DNA of 64,000 nucleotides from Prosthecodimorpha hirschii (GTDB lineage: Bacteria; Pseudomonadota; Alphaproteobacteria; Rhizobiales; Ancalomicrobiaceae). Below, in pieces: positions 8,015 through 19,912 of this stretch (the first letter of the stretch is position 1; each line of letters starts with the position of its first letter). The notes below the pieces were generated by a model. That model ran no database searches and was not told the DNA's origin. It saw nothing but the letters and a program-made list of their open reading frames with translations. The translations under genes were made by a program, and so were the position numbers. The DNA lies in contig NZ_LJYW01000001.1 of the NCBI RefSeq assembly GCF_001305515.1, forward strand, positions 2,986,567-3,050,566, given 5' to 3'.

Positions 8015-9118
8015 TCAGGGTCGGCGCATGCGGGAGCCCGGCCAGACCGGCGGTGCGACGCGGGCGAACTGTGCCGGGCGCTCGATTTCGCTGCCGAGCC
8101 GTTCGGCGGCGTGCCAGCCCCAGCGCGGATCGTCGAGGATGGCCCGGGCGAGCGCGATCTGGTCGGCCTCAACGCGCTGCAGGATGGCTTCGGCCTCGAC
8201 CGGATCGACGATCATGCCGACCGCCTGGGTGACGATCCCGGTCTCCTGCTTCACGCGGGCCGCGAAGGGCACCTGGTAGTTCGGGCCGACCGGGATGCGG
8301 ATTTTCGGCGTGATGCCGCCGGAGGAGACGCAAACATAGTCGAGCCCCTCGGCTTTGAGCCGAGCCGCCAGGCGGACGGCGTCTTCGGGGGTCAGTCCGC
8401 CCTCCGCCCAGTCCGTTCCGGTGATCCGGGCGCCCACGGCGAGATCCGGGACGGCCGCGCGCACCGCCCGGGCCACCGCAAGCGGAAAGGCCGCGCGCCG
8501 GTCGAAATCGCCGCCGAAGGCGTCGTCGCGCCGGTTGGCGAGCGGCGACAACACCGAATGCATCAGGTAGCCATGCGCCATGTGCAATTCGATCAGGTCG
8601 AAGCCGATCCGGCGCGCGCGCAGGGCGGCGGCCACGAAGGCGCGCTCGATGCGTTCGAAATCGGCCGCTTCGAGAAGGCCGGGCACCGGCCAGCCGTCGT
8701 CGAAGGGCAGGGCCGAGGGGCCGAAGGTCGGCCAGGCGTCCTCGGCCGGCGGCAGCGCGCGACCGCCCTCCCAGGGCCGCTGCGACGAGCCCTTGCGGCC
8801 CGAATGGCCGAGCTGCACGCCCCATTTTGTTCCGGGCACCGCATAGGCCCGCGCGGCCGCCATCACCGGCGCCAGGGCCCGCTCGGCGGCGTCGGAATAG
8901 AGCCCGAGGCAGCCATGGGTGATCCGGCCGCGCCGTTCGACCGCGGTCGCCTCCAGGATCACCAGGCCGGCGCCGGACATGCCGAGCATCGGCAGATAGG
9001 TGCGGTGCCAGTCGCCGGCGCAGCCGTCCTCGGCCGAATACTGGCACATCGGCGAGACGACGATACGGTTCGGCACGGTCACGGGACCGACGGCAAGCGG
9101 CGAGAACAGGATCGACAT
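8015..9118 (-). CDS. NADH:flavin oxidoreductase, Old Yellow Enzyme family (YqjM-like)
   Basis: A 367-residue FMN-dependent ene-reductase of the OYE family. The N-terminus SILFSPLAVGPVTVPNRIVVSPMCQYSA carries the thermophilic-like (YqjM) Cys in PMCQYS, which tunes the flavin. The substrate-binding histidine pair region appears as ELHMAHGYLMHSVLSPLANRR, a hallmark of the family, with QLGHSGRKG before it. FMN phosphate binding is expected at the GITPKI and ALARAILDDP segments near the C-terminus. These enzymes reduce activated C=C bonds using NAD(P)H in the cytoplasm. ATG 9118 has a GGAG site; a longer start at 9139 lacks one. Physiological substrate unknown. Confidence 0.9.
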   Translation of the reverse strand: MSILFSPLAVGPVTVPNRIVVSPMCQYSAEDGCAGDWHRTYLPMLGMSGAGLVILEATAVERRGRITHGCLGLYSDAAERALAPVMAAARAYAVPGTKWGVQLGHSGRKGSSQRPWEGGRALPPAEDAWPTFGPSALPFDDGWPVPGLLEAADFERIERAFVAAALRARRIGFDLIELHMAHGYLMHSVLSPLANRRDDAFGGDFDRRAAFPLAVARAVRAAVPDLAVGARITGTDWAEGGLTPEDAVRLAARLKAEGLDYVCVSSGGITPKIRIPVGPNYQVPFAARVKQETGIVTQAVGMIVDPVEAEAILQRVEADQIALARAILDDPRWGWHAAERLGSEIERPAQFARVAPPVWPGSRMRRP

Positions 9119-9239
9119 GGCGGCTCCGGGAAAGGGCAAGTCCGCCGCAGCGGACCCGCTCCGGATGCCCGCGTCAAGTCAACCCAGCCGCGCGGCGTGT
9201 TTCTTGTCTGCCGGACCATGGACGGGGCATGATGGCAGA

Positions 9240-9713
9240 ATGCCCGCCGACGATCTCCCGACACTTTTGACGATGCCGTCCCGTCCGGAAGAGACGCGTC
9301 TGGTGCTGCGCGGCGTCAAGCGCCACCTGCGCCGGCTCGGGCTGGCCTGCGTGGAGGAGTTGCCGCTGGCCTCCGGCCGCCGGGCCGATGTGGTCGCGCT
9401 CGGCGACGACGGCAGCATCCGGATCGTCGAGGTCAAATCCTCCGTCGAGGATTTCCGGGTCGACCAGAAATGGCCCTTCTACCGGCTGCATTCCGACCGG
9501 CTCTATTTCGCGACCAGTCCGCGGGTGCCGCTCGACATCTTCCCGGAGGATTGCGGCCTGATCGTCGCCGACGCCTTCGGGGCGGAGATCCTGCGCGAGG
9601 CGCCCGAACACCGGCTCGCCGCCGCGACCCGCAAGGCCATGACCATCCGCTTCGCCCGCGCCGCGGCCTTGCGCCTTCACGGTGCGGTCGATCCGGAGAC
9701 CTTCGAGATTTGA
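9240..9713 (+). CDS. mmcB: MmcB family DNA repair protein
   Basis: A 157-residue protein of the MmcB family (DUF1052), known from Caulobacter as an SOS-induced endonuclease-like repair factor. The PD-(D/E)XK-like core is visible: RRADVVAL, then GSIRIVEVKSSVEDFRVDQK, with the E-x-K pair in VEVKSS and D in RRADV as candidate metal ligands. The conserved YRLHSDRLYFA and FPEDCGLIVADA segments follow. Divergent from the OYE gene with about 120 bases between. ATG 9240 is used; an in-frame ATG at 9273 is an alternative. I see no clear LexA box in the short upstream region. Confidence 0.88.
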   Translation: MPADDLPTLLTMPSRPEETRLVLRGVKRHLRRLGLACVEELPLASGRRADVVALGDDGSIRIVEVKSSVEDFRVDQKWPFYRLHSDRLYFATSPRVPLDIFPEDCGLIVADAFGAEILREAPEHRLAAATRKAMTIRFARAAALRLHGAVDPETFEI

Positions 9714-9721
9714 CAGTCTAT

Positions 9722-9741
9722 AGCGGCACTATATTGCCGCT
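9722..9741 (+). terminator. Hairpin just after mmcB
   Basis: AGCGGCA at 9722-9728 and TGCCGCT at 9735-9741 form a perfect 7-bp stem with a six-base loop, eight bases after the mmcB stop. Only CTCAAAT follows, not a T-run, so terminator activity is doubtful. A TTGACA at 9710-9715 overlaps the stop codon and could be a -35 element for the next gene. Confidence 0.35.
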
Positions 9742-9858
9742 CTCAAATGTTGCTTCACATCACGGCAGGACAGAATTATTGCGTTGCAGCGAGAATTGAC
9801 AGCCCGGCACGCCGTTCAATACTCTCCCGTCAACTGAATCCTTTGGAAAGGAACGCAG

Positions 9859-10230
9859 ATGGCCGGTGTTTCTCGGGTGCGTTGGATCGCGATGCTTGCG
9901 GCATTCGGCATCGCGTCGACAGCCTGCATCGCGGCGCAACCGGCTTCGGCGGCGGGCGCCGACGGTACCTATGGCTGCGCCGACGTGACCGGGATCGCGC
10001 TCGGTCTTCTGTCCATTTCGGGCAGCAGCTATACGTGGACGAAGACGGACACCGGCTTCCGCCCGCAGCAGGCCAACGAAAACGGTTCGGGCACCGTGCG
10101 TTTCGACGGAAATTATTTCGTTCCGGTCACGGGTCCGATGGCCCGCTGGAACGTGACCGGCGCGGTTGCCACGAATGGGATCAATATCAACAACAACGGC
10201 GGCAACCTGATGGGCTGCCGCCGACGTTGA
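9859..10230 (+). CDS. Small secreted protein, unknown function
   Basis: A 123-residue exported protein. Residues 1-31 are a typical Sec signal peptide (basic start, hydrophobic WIAMLAAFGIASTACIAA, and an A-S-A-A cleavage region). The mature part is short, Gly/Asn-rich and probably beta-structured, with C39 near its start and C119 in the terminal MGCRRR, which could form a disulfide. A strong AAAGGAACG ribosome site precedes the ATG. No family is recognised. The Asn repeat NGININNNGGN near the end is unusual for such GC-rich DNA. Confidence 0.65.
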   Translation: MAGVSRVRWIAMLAAFGIASTACIAAQPASAAGADGTYGCADVTGIALGLLSISGSSYTWTKTDTGFRPQQANENGSGTVRFDGNYFVPVTGPMARWNVTGAVATNGININNNGGNLMGCRRR

Positions 10231-10323
10231 TCTCCGACTGCCATTCTGCCGCCCGTGCTTGCGGTTCGGCACCCGACCGGACCGGCGGCATTGCGCCGGT
10301 GTTGCAGCGCAGAAGGCCTGATG

Positions 10324-10518
10324 TCAGGCGATGCGCGTGCGCGACGGGCTCGGCAGCTTGGCGGCGCGGTTGGCGAGCGCCCGGGCGGAGCTGGTGCGCT
10401 CGGCGAGACCTTCAAAGAAGATCTTGGGATCACGAACGAAAATCTCGGTCGCGACGGCCACGAGGCCACCGAAGGCAACGGCGAGGGCGAGATATTCGAG
10501 GAAGTGCGGACCGATCAT
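10324..10518 (-). CDS. Single-pass small membrane protein
   Basis: A 64-residue protein with one strong transmembrane segment, about residues 7-28 (FLEYLALAVAFGGLVAVATE), and a basic cytosolic tail (SPSRTRIA end). GGAG lies eight bases before the ATG. A 22-bp perfect palindrome sits about 70 bases upstream of the start. No family is recognised. The coherent transmembrane pattern and ribosome site favour a real gene over the overlapping plus-strand frames. Confidence 0.55.
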   Translation of the reverse strand: MIGPHFLEYLALAVAFGGLVAVATEIFVRDPKIFFEGLAERTSSARALANRAAKLPSPSRTRIA

Positions 10519-10585
10519 GGCGGGTCTCCGTGCAGCAGCGAACTCTGTTGCAACGCAATATAGAGAAGACCCAACCTGACATCAA

Positions 10586-10607
10586 GGTATCTGGCATGCC
10601 AGATACC
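10586..10607. promoter_or_regulatory. 22-bp perfect palindrome, candidate operator
   Basis: GGTATCTGGCA at 10586-10596 is followed directly by its exact reverse complement TGCCAGATACC. The uninterrupted even-length palindrome with an outer GGTAT/ATACC resembles operators of dimeric regulators such as FCD-type GntR proteins. It lies between the small membrane-protein gene (minus, start 10518) and the end of fabI. The cognate regulator is not evident nearby. Confidence 0.5.
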
Positions 10608-10788
10608 GCCGAGCGGCCATGCCGCAATTGCATGACCGATGTCCCCGCCCCGGCGCAGGCGCGAGGGACGCAAACCCCCGTTGCGCCAGGCCCAGGAACG
10701 CATATGGGAGCCGCCCGGGCAGGGCCGCTCCCATGAAACCATCGATGCCGGACTTCGCCGCCGTCCCGTGCGCGGTGCGCGCGCCGGG

Positions 10789-11640
10789 TCACTCCGCCGC
10801 GCTGGAGACCGATCCGGACGCCGCCTTGGTCTCCTCGACATCGTCGATGTCCTTGAGCTCCTCGAGCCGCGGCATGGAGACGATATTGTAGCCGGAATCC
10901 ACGAAATGCACCTCGCCGGTCACGCCGGAGGAGAGGCTCGACAGCAGGTACAGGGCCGTGCCGCCGACCTCGTCGATCGAGACGGTGCGTCCGAGCGGCG
11001 AGTTGCGCTTCTGGAAATTGAACATCAGCCTGGCGTCGGCGATGCCGGCCCCCGCCAGCGTCCGGACCGGACCGGCCGAGATGGCGTTGACGCGGATGTC
11101 GTCGAGGCCGAAATCCATGGCCAGATAGCGCACCGAGGATTCCAGCGCCGCCTTGGCGACGCCCATCACGTTGTAGTTGGGCATGACCCGGGTCGAGCCG
11201 CCATAGGTCAAGGTGACCATGGAGCCGCCGGGATTCATGATCGCGGCCGCGCGCTTGGCGATCTCCGTGAAGGAGAAGCAGGAGATCACCATGGTGCGCA
11301 CGAAATTCTCGCGCGTGGTATCGGCGTAGCGGCCCTTGAGCTCGCTCTTGTCCGAGAACGCGATGGCATGGACCAGGAAATCCAGCCGGCCCCAGCGCTC
11401 CTTGATGGTCTCGAAGACCCGATCCACCGAGGCGACATCCTCGACATCGCAGGGGATCAGGAAATCGGAGCCGAGCGAGGCCGCGAGCGGCTTGACCCGC
11501 CGGCCGAAGGCCTCACCCTGGTAGGTGAAGCCGAGTTCCGCGCCGGAATCGGCCAGCTTCTTGGCGATCCCCCAGGCAATGGAGTGGTCGTTCGCGACGC
11601 CCATCACCAGCCCGCGCTTGCCATGCATCAGTCCGCTCAT
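10789..11640 (-). CDS. fabI: Enoyl-[acyl-carrier-protein] reductase (NADH)
   Basis: A 283-residue SDR-type enoyl-ACP reductase that catalyses the last reduction of each fatty-acid elongation cycle. The atypical SDR glycine motif GVANDHSIAWGIA at 14-26 binds NADH. The catalytic residues Y146, Y156 and K163 are in place (TLTYGGST and NYNVMGVAK), at the same numbers as in E. coli FabI. AISAGPVRTLAGAGI is the substrate-loop signature. ATG 11640 has an AGGGA site; a longer open frame upstream looks spurious. It is third in the fabA-fabB-fabI minus-strand operon, about 180 bases after fabB. The last 25 residues (acidic, ending SGSVSSAAE) are a non-conserved extension. Confidence 0.95.
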   Translation of the reverse strand: MSGLMHGKRGLVMGVANDHSIAWGIAKKLADSGAELGFTYQGEAFGRRVKPLAASLGSDFLIPCDVEDVASVDRVFETIKERWGRLDFLVHAIAFSDKSELKGRYADTTRENFVRTMVISCFSFTEIAKRAAAIMNPGGSMVTLTYGGSTRVMPNYNVMGVAKAALESSVRYLAMDFGLDDIRVNAISAGPVRTLAGAGIADARLMFNFQKRNSPLGRTVSIDEVGGTALYLLSSLSSGVTGEVHFVDSGYNIVSMPRLEELKDIDDVEETKAASGSVSSAAE

Positions 11641-11816
11641 GCGGGTCCCTGCTTCATCGGCCCGTCTGCCGCTCGTCGCTGGGACGAGGCGCAGGTGGGG
11701 GTAGCCGTAGCGATCGGTCCACATGCGATCCGGTACGTTCGAGGGTTCGAACCGGATCGCACAGTCTCTTGAAAACCTTATGACACGGCCGGCACAGGGC
11801 GCGCCAGCCGTCGCGT

Positions 11817-13034
11817 TCAGCGGTCGTGCCGCTGGAACACCAGCGTGGCATTCGTGCCGCCGAAGCCGAAGGAATTGGACAGCACGGTCTCCAGTTCCAC
11901 GTCGTCGACCCGCTGGCGCAGGATCGGCATGTCGGCGAAATCGGGATCGAGTTCCTCGATGTTCGCCGATTCGGCCATGAAGCCGTTCTGCATCATCAGC
12001 AGCGAATAGATCGCCTCCTGCACGCCGGCCGCGCCGAGCGAATGGCCGGTCAGCGACTTGGTCGCCGAGATCGGCGGCACGTCCTTGCCGAACACGGCCC
12101 GGATCGCCTCGATCTCCTTGGCATCGCCGACCGGCGTCGCCGTGGCGTGCGGGTTGATGTAGTCGACCTTGCCCTTCACGGTCGCCAGCGCCTGGCGCAT
12201 GCAGCGCATCGCGCCCTCGCCGGACGGGGCGACCATGTCGTAGCCGTCCGAGGTCGCGCCGTAACCGGTCAATTCGGCATAGATGCGGGCGCCGCGCGCC
12301 TTGGCATGCTCGAGCTCCTCGAGCACCAGCACGCCCGCGCCGCCGGCGATGACGAAGCCGTCGCGGTTCTTGTCGTAGGCCCGGGAGGCCGTCGCCGGCG
12401 TGTCGTTGTACTTCGACGACATCGCCCCCATGGCGTCGAACAGGACCGACAGCGACCAGTCGAGTTCCTCGCAGCCGCCGGCGAACATCACGTCCTGCTT
12501 GCCGAGGATGATCTGCTCGGCCGAGTTGCCGATGCAGTGGCTCGACGTGGCGCAGGCCGACGAGATCGAATAGTTGACGCCCTTGATCTTGAACCAGGTG
12601 GCAAGGGTCGCCGACGCGGTCGACGACATCGCCTTCGGCACCGCGAAGGGCCCGACGCGCTTCGGACCCTTGGTCCGGGCGATGTCGCAGGCCTCCAGCA
12701 GGGTGCGGGTCGACGGGCCGCCGGATCCCATGATGATGCCGGTGCGCTCGTTGGAGATGTCGCTCTCCTCGAGCCCGGAATCGCGGATCGCCTGATCCAT
12801 GGCGACATGGTTCCAGGCGGTGCCGCCACCGTGGAAACGCATGGCGCGGCGATCGATCAGGCCCTCGGGATCGAGCGTCGGGGCGCCCTGCACCTGCGAC
12901 CGGAAGCCGATCTCGGCGTGTTTCTCGGCGCGCGTGATGCCCGATCGGGCCTCGCGCAGCGAGGCAATGACTTCCTGGGTGTTGTTGCCGATGGAGGATA
13001 CGATCCCCATCCCGGTCACGACCACTCGCCTCAT
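11817..13034 (-). CDS. fabB: Beta-ketoacyl-ACP synthase I
   Basis: A 405-residue condensing enzyme. C161 in [11 protein letters not shown] is the acyl acceptor, and H296 in [11 protein letters not shown] and H331 in [10 protein letters not shown] complete the Cys-His-His triad. Its length and its neighbour fabA identify it as FabB (KAS I), which elongates cis-unsaturated chains, rather than FabF. The ATG start [10 protein letters not shown] is the family N-terminus. It lies about 120 bases downstream of fabA on the same strand, and the two form the anaerobic-type unsaturated fatty-acid pathway together with FabI. It acts in the cytoplasm on ACP-bound intermediates. Confidence 0.95.
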   Translation of the reverse strand: MRRVVVTGMGIVSSIGNNTQEVIASLREARSGITRAEKHAEIGFRSQVQGAPTLDPEGLIDRRAMRFHGGGTAWNHVAMDQAIRDSGLEESDISNERTGIIMGSGGPSTRTLLEACDIARTKGPKRVGPFAVPKAMSSTASATLATWFKIKGVNYSISSACATSSHCIGNSAEQIILGKQDVMFAGGCEELDWSLSVLFDAMGAMSSKYNDTPATASRAYDKNRDGFVIAGGAGVLVLEELEHAKARGARIYAELTGYGATSDGYDMVAPSGEGAMRCMRQALATVKGKVDYINPHATATPVGDAKEIEAIRAVFGKDVPPISATKSLTGHSLGAAGVQEAIYSLLMMQNGFMAESANIEELDPDFADMPILRQRVDDVELETVLSNSFGFGGTNATLVFQRHDR

Positions 13035-13157
13035 CTGGGCCTCGATTCTCGTCTCGTTCTCATTGCCGGGCGCAATCGCTATCGGATGGACCGGCGCCTC
13101 AACGCCGGTGCCGGCAGCCTGTCCGGATCGGGCCGCCGGTCTTGAGGTCCCGGGCAA

Positions 13158-13664
13158 TCAGGCCTGGAACAGCCCCACCTTCAGATCCTTCGCCGCATAG
13201 ATCTCCTGGCCGTCGGCCTTGACCCAGCCGTCGGCGATGCCCAGCACCAGCCTGCCGCGCATCACGCGCTTGAACTCGATGCCGTATTCGACCAGCTTCA
13301 CGCCCGGCTGGATCTGCCCGGTGAATTTCACCTCGCCGACACCCAGGGCCCGCCCGCGTCCCGGCGACCCGAGCCAGCCGAGATAGAAGCCGACCAACTG
13401 CCACAGCGCATCGAGGCCGAGGCAGCCCGGCATGACGGGGTCGCCCTGGAAGTGGCACGAGAAGAACCAGAGATCGGGCCGGATGTCGAATTCGGCGCGG
13501 ATAAATCCCTTGCCGTTCTCGCCGCCCGTCTCGGAAATCTGCGTGATGCGGTCGAACATCAACATCGGAGGCAGCGGCAGCTGGGCATTGCCCGGGCCGA
13601 ACAACTCTCCGCGCCCGCAGGCGAGCAGATCTTCATAAGCAAAGCTGGAGCGGCGCTCGTCCAT
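13158..13664 (-). CDS. fabA: 3-hydroxydecanoyl-ACP dehydratase/isomerase
   Basis: A 168-residue hot-dog enzyme that dehydrates 3-hydroxydecanoyl-ACP and isomerises trans-2 to cis-3-decenoyl-ACP, the branch point for unsaturated fatty acids. The active-site block [20 protein letters not shown] contains catalytic H71 and D85 as in E. coli FabA (171 residues). The start ATG 13664 gives the normal [15 protein letters not shown]-terminus. It is first in the fabA-fabB-fabI operon and divergent from irr, a gene order conserved in Hyphomicrobiales. Confidence 0.95.
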   Translation of the reverse strand: MDERRSSFAYEDLLACGRGELFGPGNAQLPLPPMLMFDRITQISETGGENGKGFIRAEFDIRPDLWFFSCHFQGDPVMPGCLGLDALWQLVGFYLGWLGSPGRGRALGVGEVKFTGQIQPGVKLVEYGIEFKRVMRGRLVLGIADGWVKADGQEIYAAKDLKVGLFQA

Positions 13665-14073
13665 GGGGTTCCGTATCGCCCTTTCGTGTTCTGCGGCACA
13701 GCCCGGAACTCCGGACCGTCGGGCTTGGCACCCTTCGACCGCCCATGCGGCTCCAGCCCCCGAAGAGGCCGGGACTATGACCGCGGCGCCTTCTAACATA
13801 GGGATCGGGGCTCCGAAAGATCAGAGGCAGCCGAACCGGCGTCGTAACGGAAGGCATATGAGGACTATTCCGGGCATGCGGCGGGTTGCCCTGCTTGCGA
13901 ATGGTTCCTATTATTGTCCGGACGAGCCTCGACGGCTTGCGACACCGGAGACGCGCTGGTGGTTCGATCGAGGCGAGCGGATCCCGTTCCGCTGCCGTAA
14001 CCGAACCATGAACCTTTTGACCGTAGGAGTGACGTCCGGCATTCTCCGAAGGCATCCAAGATCGAGGACGGCG
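13665..14073. other. fabA-irr divergent intergenic region
   Basis: About 410 bases between fabA and irr. The open frame of irr continues backward through it but without an alternative ribosome site. I find only one possible half of an iron-control element (TTCTAA near 13792) and no full Irr box. A sigma-70-like promoter for irr is listed separately. Confidence 0.45.
13886..13914 (+). promoter_or_regulatory. Candidate sigma-70 promoter of irr
   Basis: TTGCCC at 13886 and TATTAT at 13909 are separated by 17 bases, matching a housekeeping promoter at 4/6 and 5/6 positions. This would give a leader of about 150 bases before the irr start codon. Assigned by eye only. Confidence 0.35.
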
Positions 14074-14553
14074 ATGGAAGCGAGGTCAGTGACCCTTTAT
14101 GCCCAGCGCGAGCCGGACCCGGCCGGGTCCGCCCGCGACGGCGAGGCGCGCCCGACCTGCGTCACCGCGATGATGCGTCGCGCCGGCCTCAGGCCGACCC
14201 GCCAGCGTCTCGCCCTCGCCTCGCTTCTGTTCGGCCGCGGCCACCGCCACGTCTCCGCGGAAGCGCTGCATGAGGAAGCCATCCTGGCGCGGGTGCCGGT
14301 CTCGCTGGCGACCATCTACAACACGCTGCACCAGTTCACCGAAGTCGGCCTGCTGCGCGAACTGGCCGTCGACGGATCGAAGTCCTATTTCGACACCAAT
14401 GTCGGCGACCATCACCACTTCTTCGTCGAGGGCGACAATGCCATGCTCGACATCCCGGCCAGTTCGGTCGAGATCGGCAAGCTGCCGACGGTTCCGGACG
14501 GCATGGAGATCGTCCGGGTCGATGTGGTGGTCCGCCTGCGCCGCAAGGATTGA
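14074..14553 (+). CDS. irr: Fur-family iron response regulator Irr
   Basis: A 159-residue Fur-superfamily repressor/activator. The winged helix covers about residues 30-95 (RRAGLRPTRQRLALASLL, then VSLATIYNTLHQF). The HHH triplet at 113-115 in GDHHHFF is the haem/metal site that marks Irr. The N-terminus has no Cys-Pro haem regulatory motif, so it resembles the Rhizobium rather than the Bradyrhizobium type. In this order Irr represses or activates iron genes under iron limitation and is degraded or inactivated by haem. ATG 14074 is chosen because it gives the usual length. It is divergent from fabA, as in related genomes. Confidence 0.9.
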   Translation: MEARSVTLYAQREPDPAGSARDGEARPTCVTAMMRRAGLRPTRQRLALASLLFGRGHRHVSAEALHEEAILARVPVSLATIYNTLHQFTEVGLLRELAVDGSKSYFDTNVGDHHHFFVEGDNAMLDIPASSVEIGKLPTVPDGMEIVRVDVVVRLRRKD

Positions 14554-14720
14554 CCGACGGGCGCCGTCGGCAAGGATCGCAAACCGGTGCCGACACCGCC
14601 CGTAGGCGGCACCGTGCGGGCGGCGGCGCCGGATTGCCGCGATTTCGGCGTCTTGCAGGCCTTTGCCTGCCGGGCCGCGGGTGTTATCAAGCGCGCGCCC
14701 TCTGACCTGTCCGGAACCCG

Positions 14721-16523
14721 ATGACCACGCCGCTTGCGCAAATCCGCAATTTCTCGATCATCGCCCATATCGACCATGGCAAGTCGACGCTCGCCGATCG
14801 GCTGATCCAGGCCTGCGGCGGCCTCGAAAGCCGCGAGATGGTCGATCAGGTGCTCGACAACATGGATATCGAGCGCGAGCGCGGCATCACCATCAAGGCG
14901 CAGACCGTCCGGCTCGAGTACAAGGCCGCCGACGGGCAGGTCTACACGCTGAACCTGATGGACACGCCCGGCCATGTCGACTTCGCCTACGAAGTCTCCC
15001 GGTCGCTGGCCGCCTGCGAGGGCTCGCTCCTGGTCGTCGACGCCTCGCAGGGCGTCGAGGCGCAGACGCTCGCCAACGTCTACCAGGCGATCGACAACCA
15101 TCACGAGATCGTGCCGATCCTGAACAAGATCGACCTGCCGGCCGCCGATGCCGACCGCGTCAAGGCGCAGATCGAGGAGGTGATCGGCATCGACGCGTCC
15201 GAGGCCGTGCCGATTTCGGCCAAGACCGGTCTCGGCATCCCGGACGTGCTCGAGGCGATCGTCAAGCGCCTGCCGCCGCCGCGCGGCGAGGTCGATGCGC
15301 CGCTCAAGGCGATGCTGGTCGACAGCTGGTACGATACCTATCTGGGCGTCGTGGTGCTGGTGCGCGTGGTCGACGGCGTGCTGCGCAAGGGCCAGAAGGT
15401 CCGCATGATGGGGACCGGCGCCACCTACGAGATCGAGCGGGTCGGCGTCTTCACCCCGAAGATGCGCGACCTGACCCAGCTCAGCCCGGGCGAGATCGGC
15501 TTCATCACCGCCTCGATCAAGGAGGTCGCCGACACCCGCGTCGGCGACACGATCACGGACGACCGCAAGCCGACCGCCGAGGCCCTGCCGGGCTTCCGCC
15601 CGGCACAGCCGGTGGTGTTCTGCGGCCTGTTCCCGGTCGATGCGGCCGAATTCGAGGATCTGCGCACGGCCGTCGGCAAGCTGCGCCTGAACGACGCCAG
15701 CTTCACCTACGAGATGGAGACCTCGGCGGCGCTCGGCTTCGGCTTCCGCTGCGGCTTCCTCGGTCTGCTGCATCTGGAGATCATCCAGGAGCGGCTGGAG
15801 CGCGAGTTCAATCTCGACCTGATCGCCACCGCTCCGTCGGTGGTCTATCAGATGACGCTGACCGACGACTCCACCATCGAACTGCACAATCCGGCCGACA
15901 TGCCGGAGGTGACCAAGATCGAGGAGATCCGCGAGCCCTGGATTCGCGCCACCATCCTGACGCCGGACGAGTATCTCGGCTCGGTGCTGAAGCTCTGCCA
16001 GGACAAGCGCGGCGTCCAGATCGACCTGTCCTATGCCGGCGCCCGGGCCATGGTGGTCTACGATCTGCCGCTCAACGAGGTGGTGTTCGACTTCTACGAC
16101 CGGCTGAAGTCGGTTTCGAAGGGCTATGCCTCGTTCGACTACCAGATCACCGACTACCGGCCGGCGGATCTGGTGCGCATGCAGATCCTGGTCAACAGCG
16201 AGCCGGTCGACGCGCTCGCCATGCTGGTCCACCGGACCCGCGCGGAGAGCCGCGGACGGGCGATCTGCGAGAAGCTGAAGGACGTGATCCCGCCGCACAT
16301 GTTCCAGATCCCCGTGCAGGCGGCGATCGGCGGCAAGATCATCGCCCGCGAAACGATCCGTGCCCTGCGCAAGGACGTGACCGCCAAATGCTACGGCGGC
16401 GACGCGACCCGCAAGCGCAAGCTGCTCGACAAGCAGAAGGAGGGCAAGAAGCGGATGCGCCAGTTCGGCAAGGTCGAAATCCCCCAGGAAGCCTTCATCC
16501 AAGTCCTGAAGGTGGAGGGGTGA
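14721..16523 (+). CDS. lepA: Elongation factor 4 (translational GTPase LepA)
   Basis: A 600-residue ribosome-binding GTPase, the normal LepA length. The G1 motif AHIDHGKST is at 15-23, the G2 region at [11 protein letters not shown]3 at DTPGHVDF and G4 at NKIDLP. The EF-G-like domains and the unique LepA C-terminal domain follow, ending with the basic [19 protein letters not shown] stretch typical of the family. It acts on stalled or initiating ribosomes. It stands alone about 170 bases after irr. Confidence 0.97.
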   Translation: MTTPLAQIRNFSIIAHIDHGKSTLADRLIQACGGLESREMVDQVLDNMDIERERGITIKAQTVRLEYKAADGQVYTLNLMDTPGHVDFAYEVSRSLAACEGSLLVVDASQGVEAQTLANVYQAIDNHHEIVPILNKIDLPAADADRVKAQIEEVIGIDASEAVPISAKTGLGIPDVLEAIVKRLPPPRGEVDAPLKAMLVDSWYDTYLGVVVLVRVVDGVLRKGQKVRMMGTGATYEIERVGVFTPKMRDLTQLSPGEIGFITASIKEVADTRVGDTITDDRKPTAEALPGFRPAQPVVFCGLFPVDAAEFEDLRTAVGKLRLNDASFTYEMETSAALGFGFRCGFLGLLHLEIIQERLEREFNLDLIATAPSVVYQMTLTDDSTIELHNPADMPEVTKIEEIREPWIRATILTPDEYLGSVLKLCQDKRGVQIDLSYAGARAMVVYDLPLNEVVFDFYDRLKSVSKGYASFDYQITDYRPADLVRMQILVNSEPVDALAMLVHRTRAESRGRAICEKLKDVIPPHMFQIPVQAAIGGKIIARETIRALRKDVTAKCYGGDATRKRKLLDKQKEGKKRMRQFGKVEIPQEAFIQVLKVEG

Positions 16524-16530
16524 GTTGCGA

Positions 16531-16686
16531 TCCACGCCCCCCGGGGCCGTGGACGAAAAGCTCCAGTGGAGCTTTTCGAGCAACGAACGCCCTGAGCCCA
16601 AGCGAAGGGCCGGATGCCTGTCGAAGGGCACCCTCTCGCGGCGCATCCCCGGCCGGAGCGCAAGCGGAGAGCCGGGGCCCACTCTG
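16531..16686. repeat. Cluster of hairpins / REP-like intergenic repeats after lepA
   Basis: Three inverted repeats follow the lepA stop. TCCACGCCCC pairs with GGGGCCGTGGA (16531-16553). CGAAAAGCTCCA pairs with TGGAGCTTTTCG (16554-16578, one base between). CCCCGGC pairs with GCCGGGG (16647-16677). The last, ATCCCCGGCCGGAGCG through GGGGCCCACTC, is the reverse complement of a segment found in the 288-bp repeats after the NAD-GDH gene (for example 62619-62650), so it is a dispersed element. The first hairpins may also end lepA transcription, though no T-run is present. Confidence 0.55.
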
Positions 16687-16828
16687 CCGCCGGCTTACTT
16701 CAATGCCATGTTTTGATTGCCGGATTTGACGCGGATCCGGTGCACCGGATCGACGGCCTTCCCATACCTTGCCCCGGAGCGAGCCCCGCGAGATCGCACC
16801 CCGCCCCCCGTCCGACTTCCTTCGCGCC

Positions 16829-19057
<2,229 letters not shown>

Positions 19058-19077
<20 letters not shown>

Positions 19078-19912
19078 GCACCTGCGGGTTCAGGAAGCGC
19101 TCGATGACCAGCATGAACAGGATCGAGGGCACGAGCAGGATCAGGGCGGTGATCGAGGCGATCTGGTAGTTGCCGCCCATGCTCGCATTGTAGAGCAGCA
19201 GGGGCAGCGTGCTGACCTGCGGCACGCCGACGAAGAAGGTTCCGGTGAATTCGTCGAGCGATTCCAGGAAGATGAACACGGCGCTGGCCATCAGGCCGGG
19301 CGTGGCCAGCGGCAGCGTGACGGTCAGGAAGGTCCTCCAGGCCGACGCGCCGAGATTGCGGGCGGCCAGTTCGAGATCGCGGTCGATCGCCGCGAAGGCC
19401 GCCGCCGCGATCCAGACCGAATAGACCAGACCGTGCACCGTATGCACCGCGACCACGCCGGCCACCGTTCCGGTCCAGCCGAAGGTGTAGAAGATGCGCG
19501 CCACGTTCATGTAGATCGCCACGGACGGGAAGGCCTGCGGCAGCATGAACAGGATCAGGAGAAGGACGCGGCCGGGCAGGCGCAGCCGGCCGAGCGCGTA
19601 GCCGGCCGGGATCGACAGCGCGAAAGCGAAGACCACCGTCAGGAGGGCGATCTCGATCGAGGTGCCGAGCGACGCCATGGCGTCGCCGGTCGGACGGAAG
19701 ACCGCCTCCCAGTACCGAAATCCGTAGACGACCGGCAGCTTGAAGGGCGTGTACCAGCGCTCGGCGACCGACCACAGGACCAGATTGGCGAGCGGCCCGA
19801 GGATCGCGAAGGCGAAGACGCCGAGCGCGAGGCCGCGCAGCGCAGCGCCTGCGGTCGACGCCGCCAGGGACCGGACGCGCGGACCGGCGATCGCGTTGGC
19901 ACCCGTCGTCAT
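19058..19912 (-). CDS. ABC transporter permease (PotC/FbpB-like), first importer
   Basis: A 284-residue inner-membrane permease with about six transmembrane segments. The EAA-type loop ELAARNLGASAWRTFLTVTLP that docks with the ATPase is clear. It is last in a four-gene minus-strand operon, reading from the 5' end: ATPase, binding protein, permease, permease. Its start overlaps the previous permease by four bases (ATGA), indicating translational coupling. The substrate is not determined. The adjacent phosphoesterase genes suggest a phosphorylated small molecule. Confidence 0.85.

Noticed and set aside
14074..14160. Haem regulatory motif in Irr
   Set aside because: The single Cys is followed by Val-Thr, not Pro, so the Bradyrhizobium-type GCPWHD motif is absent.
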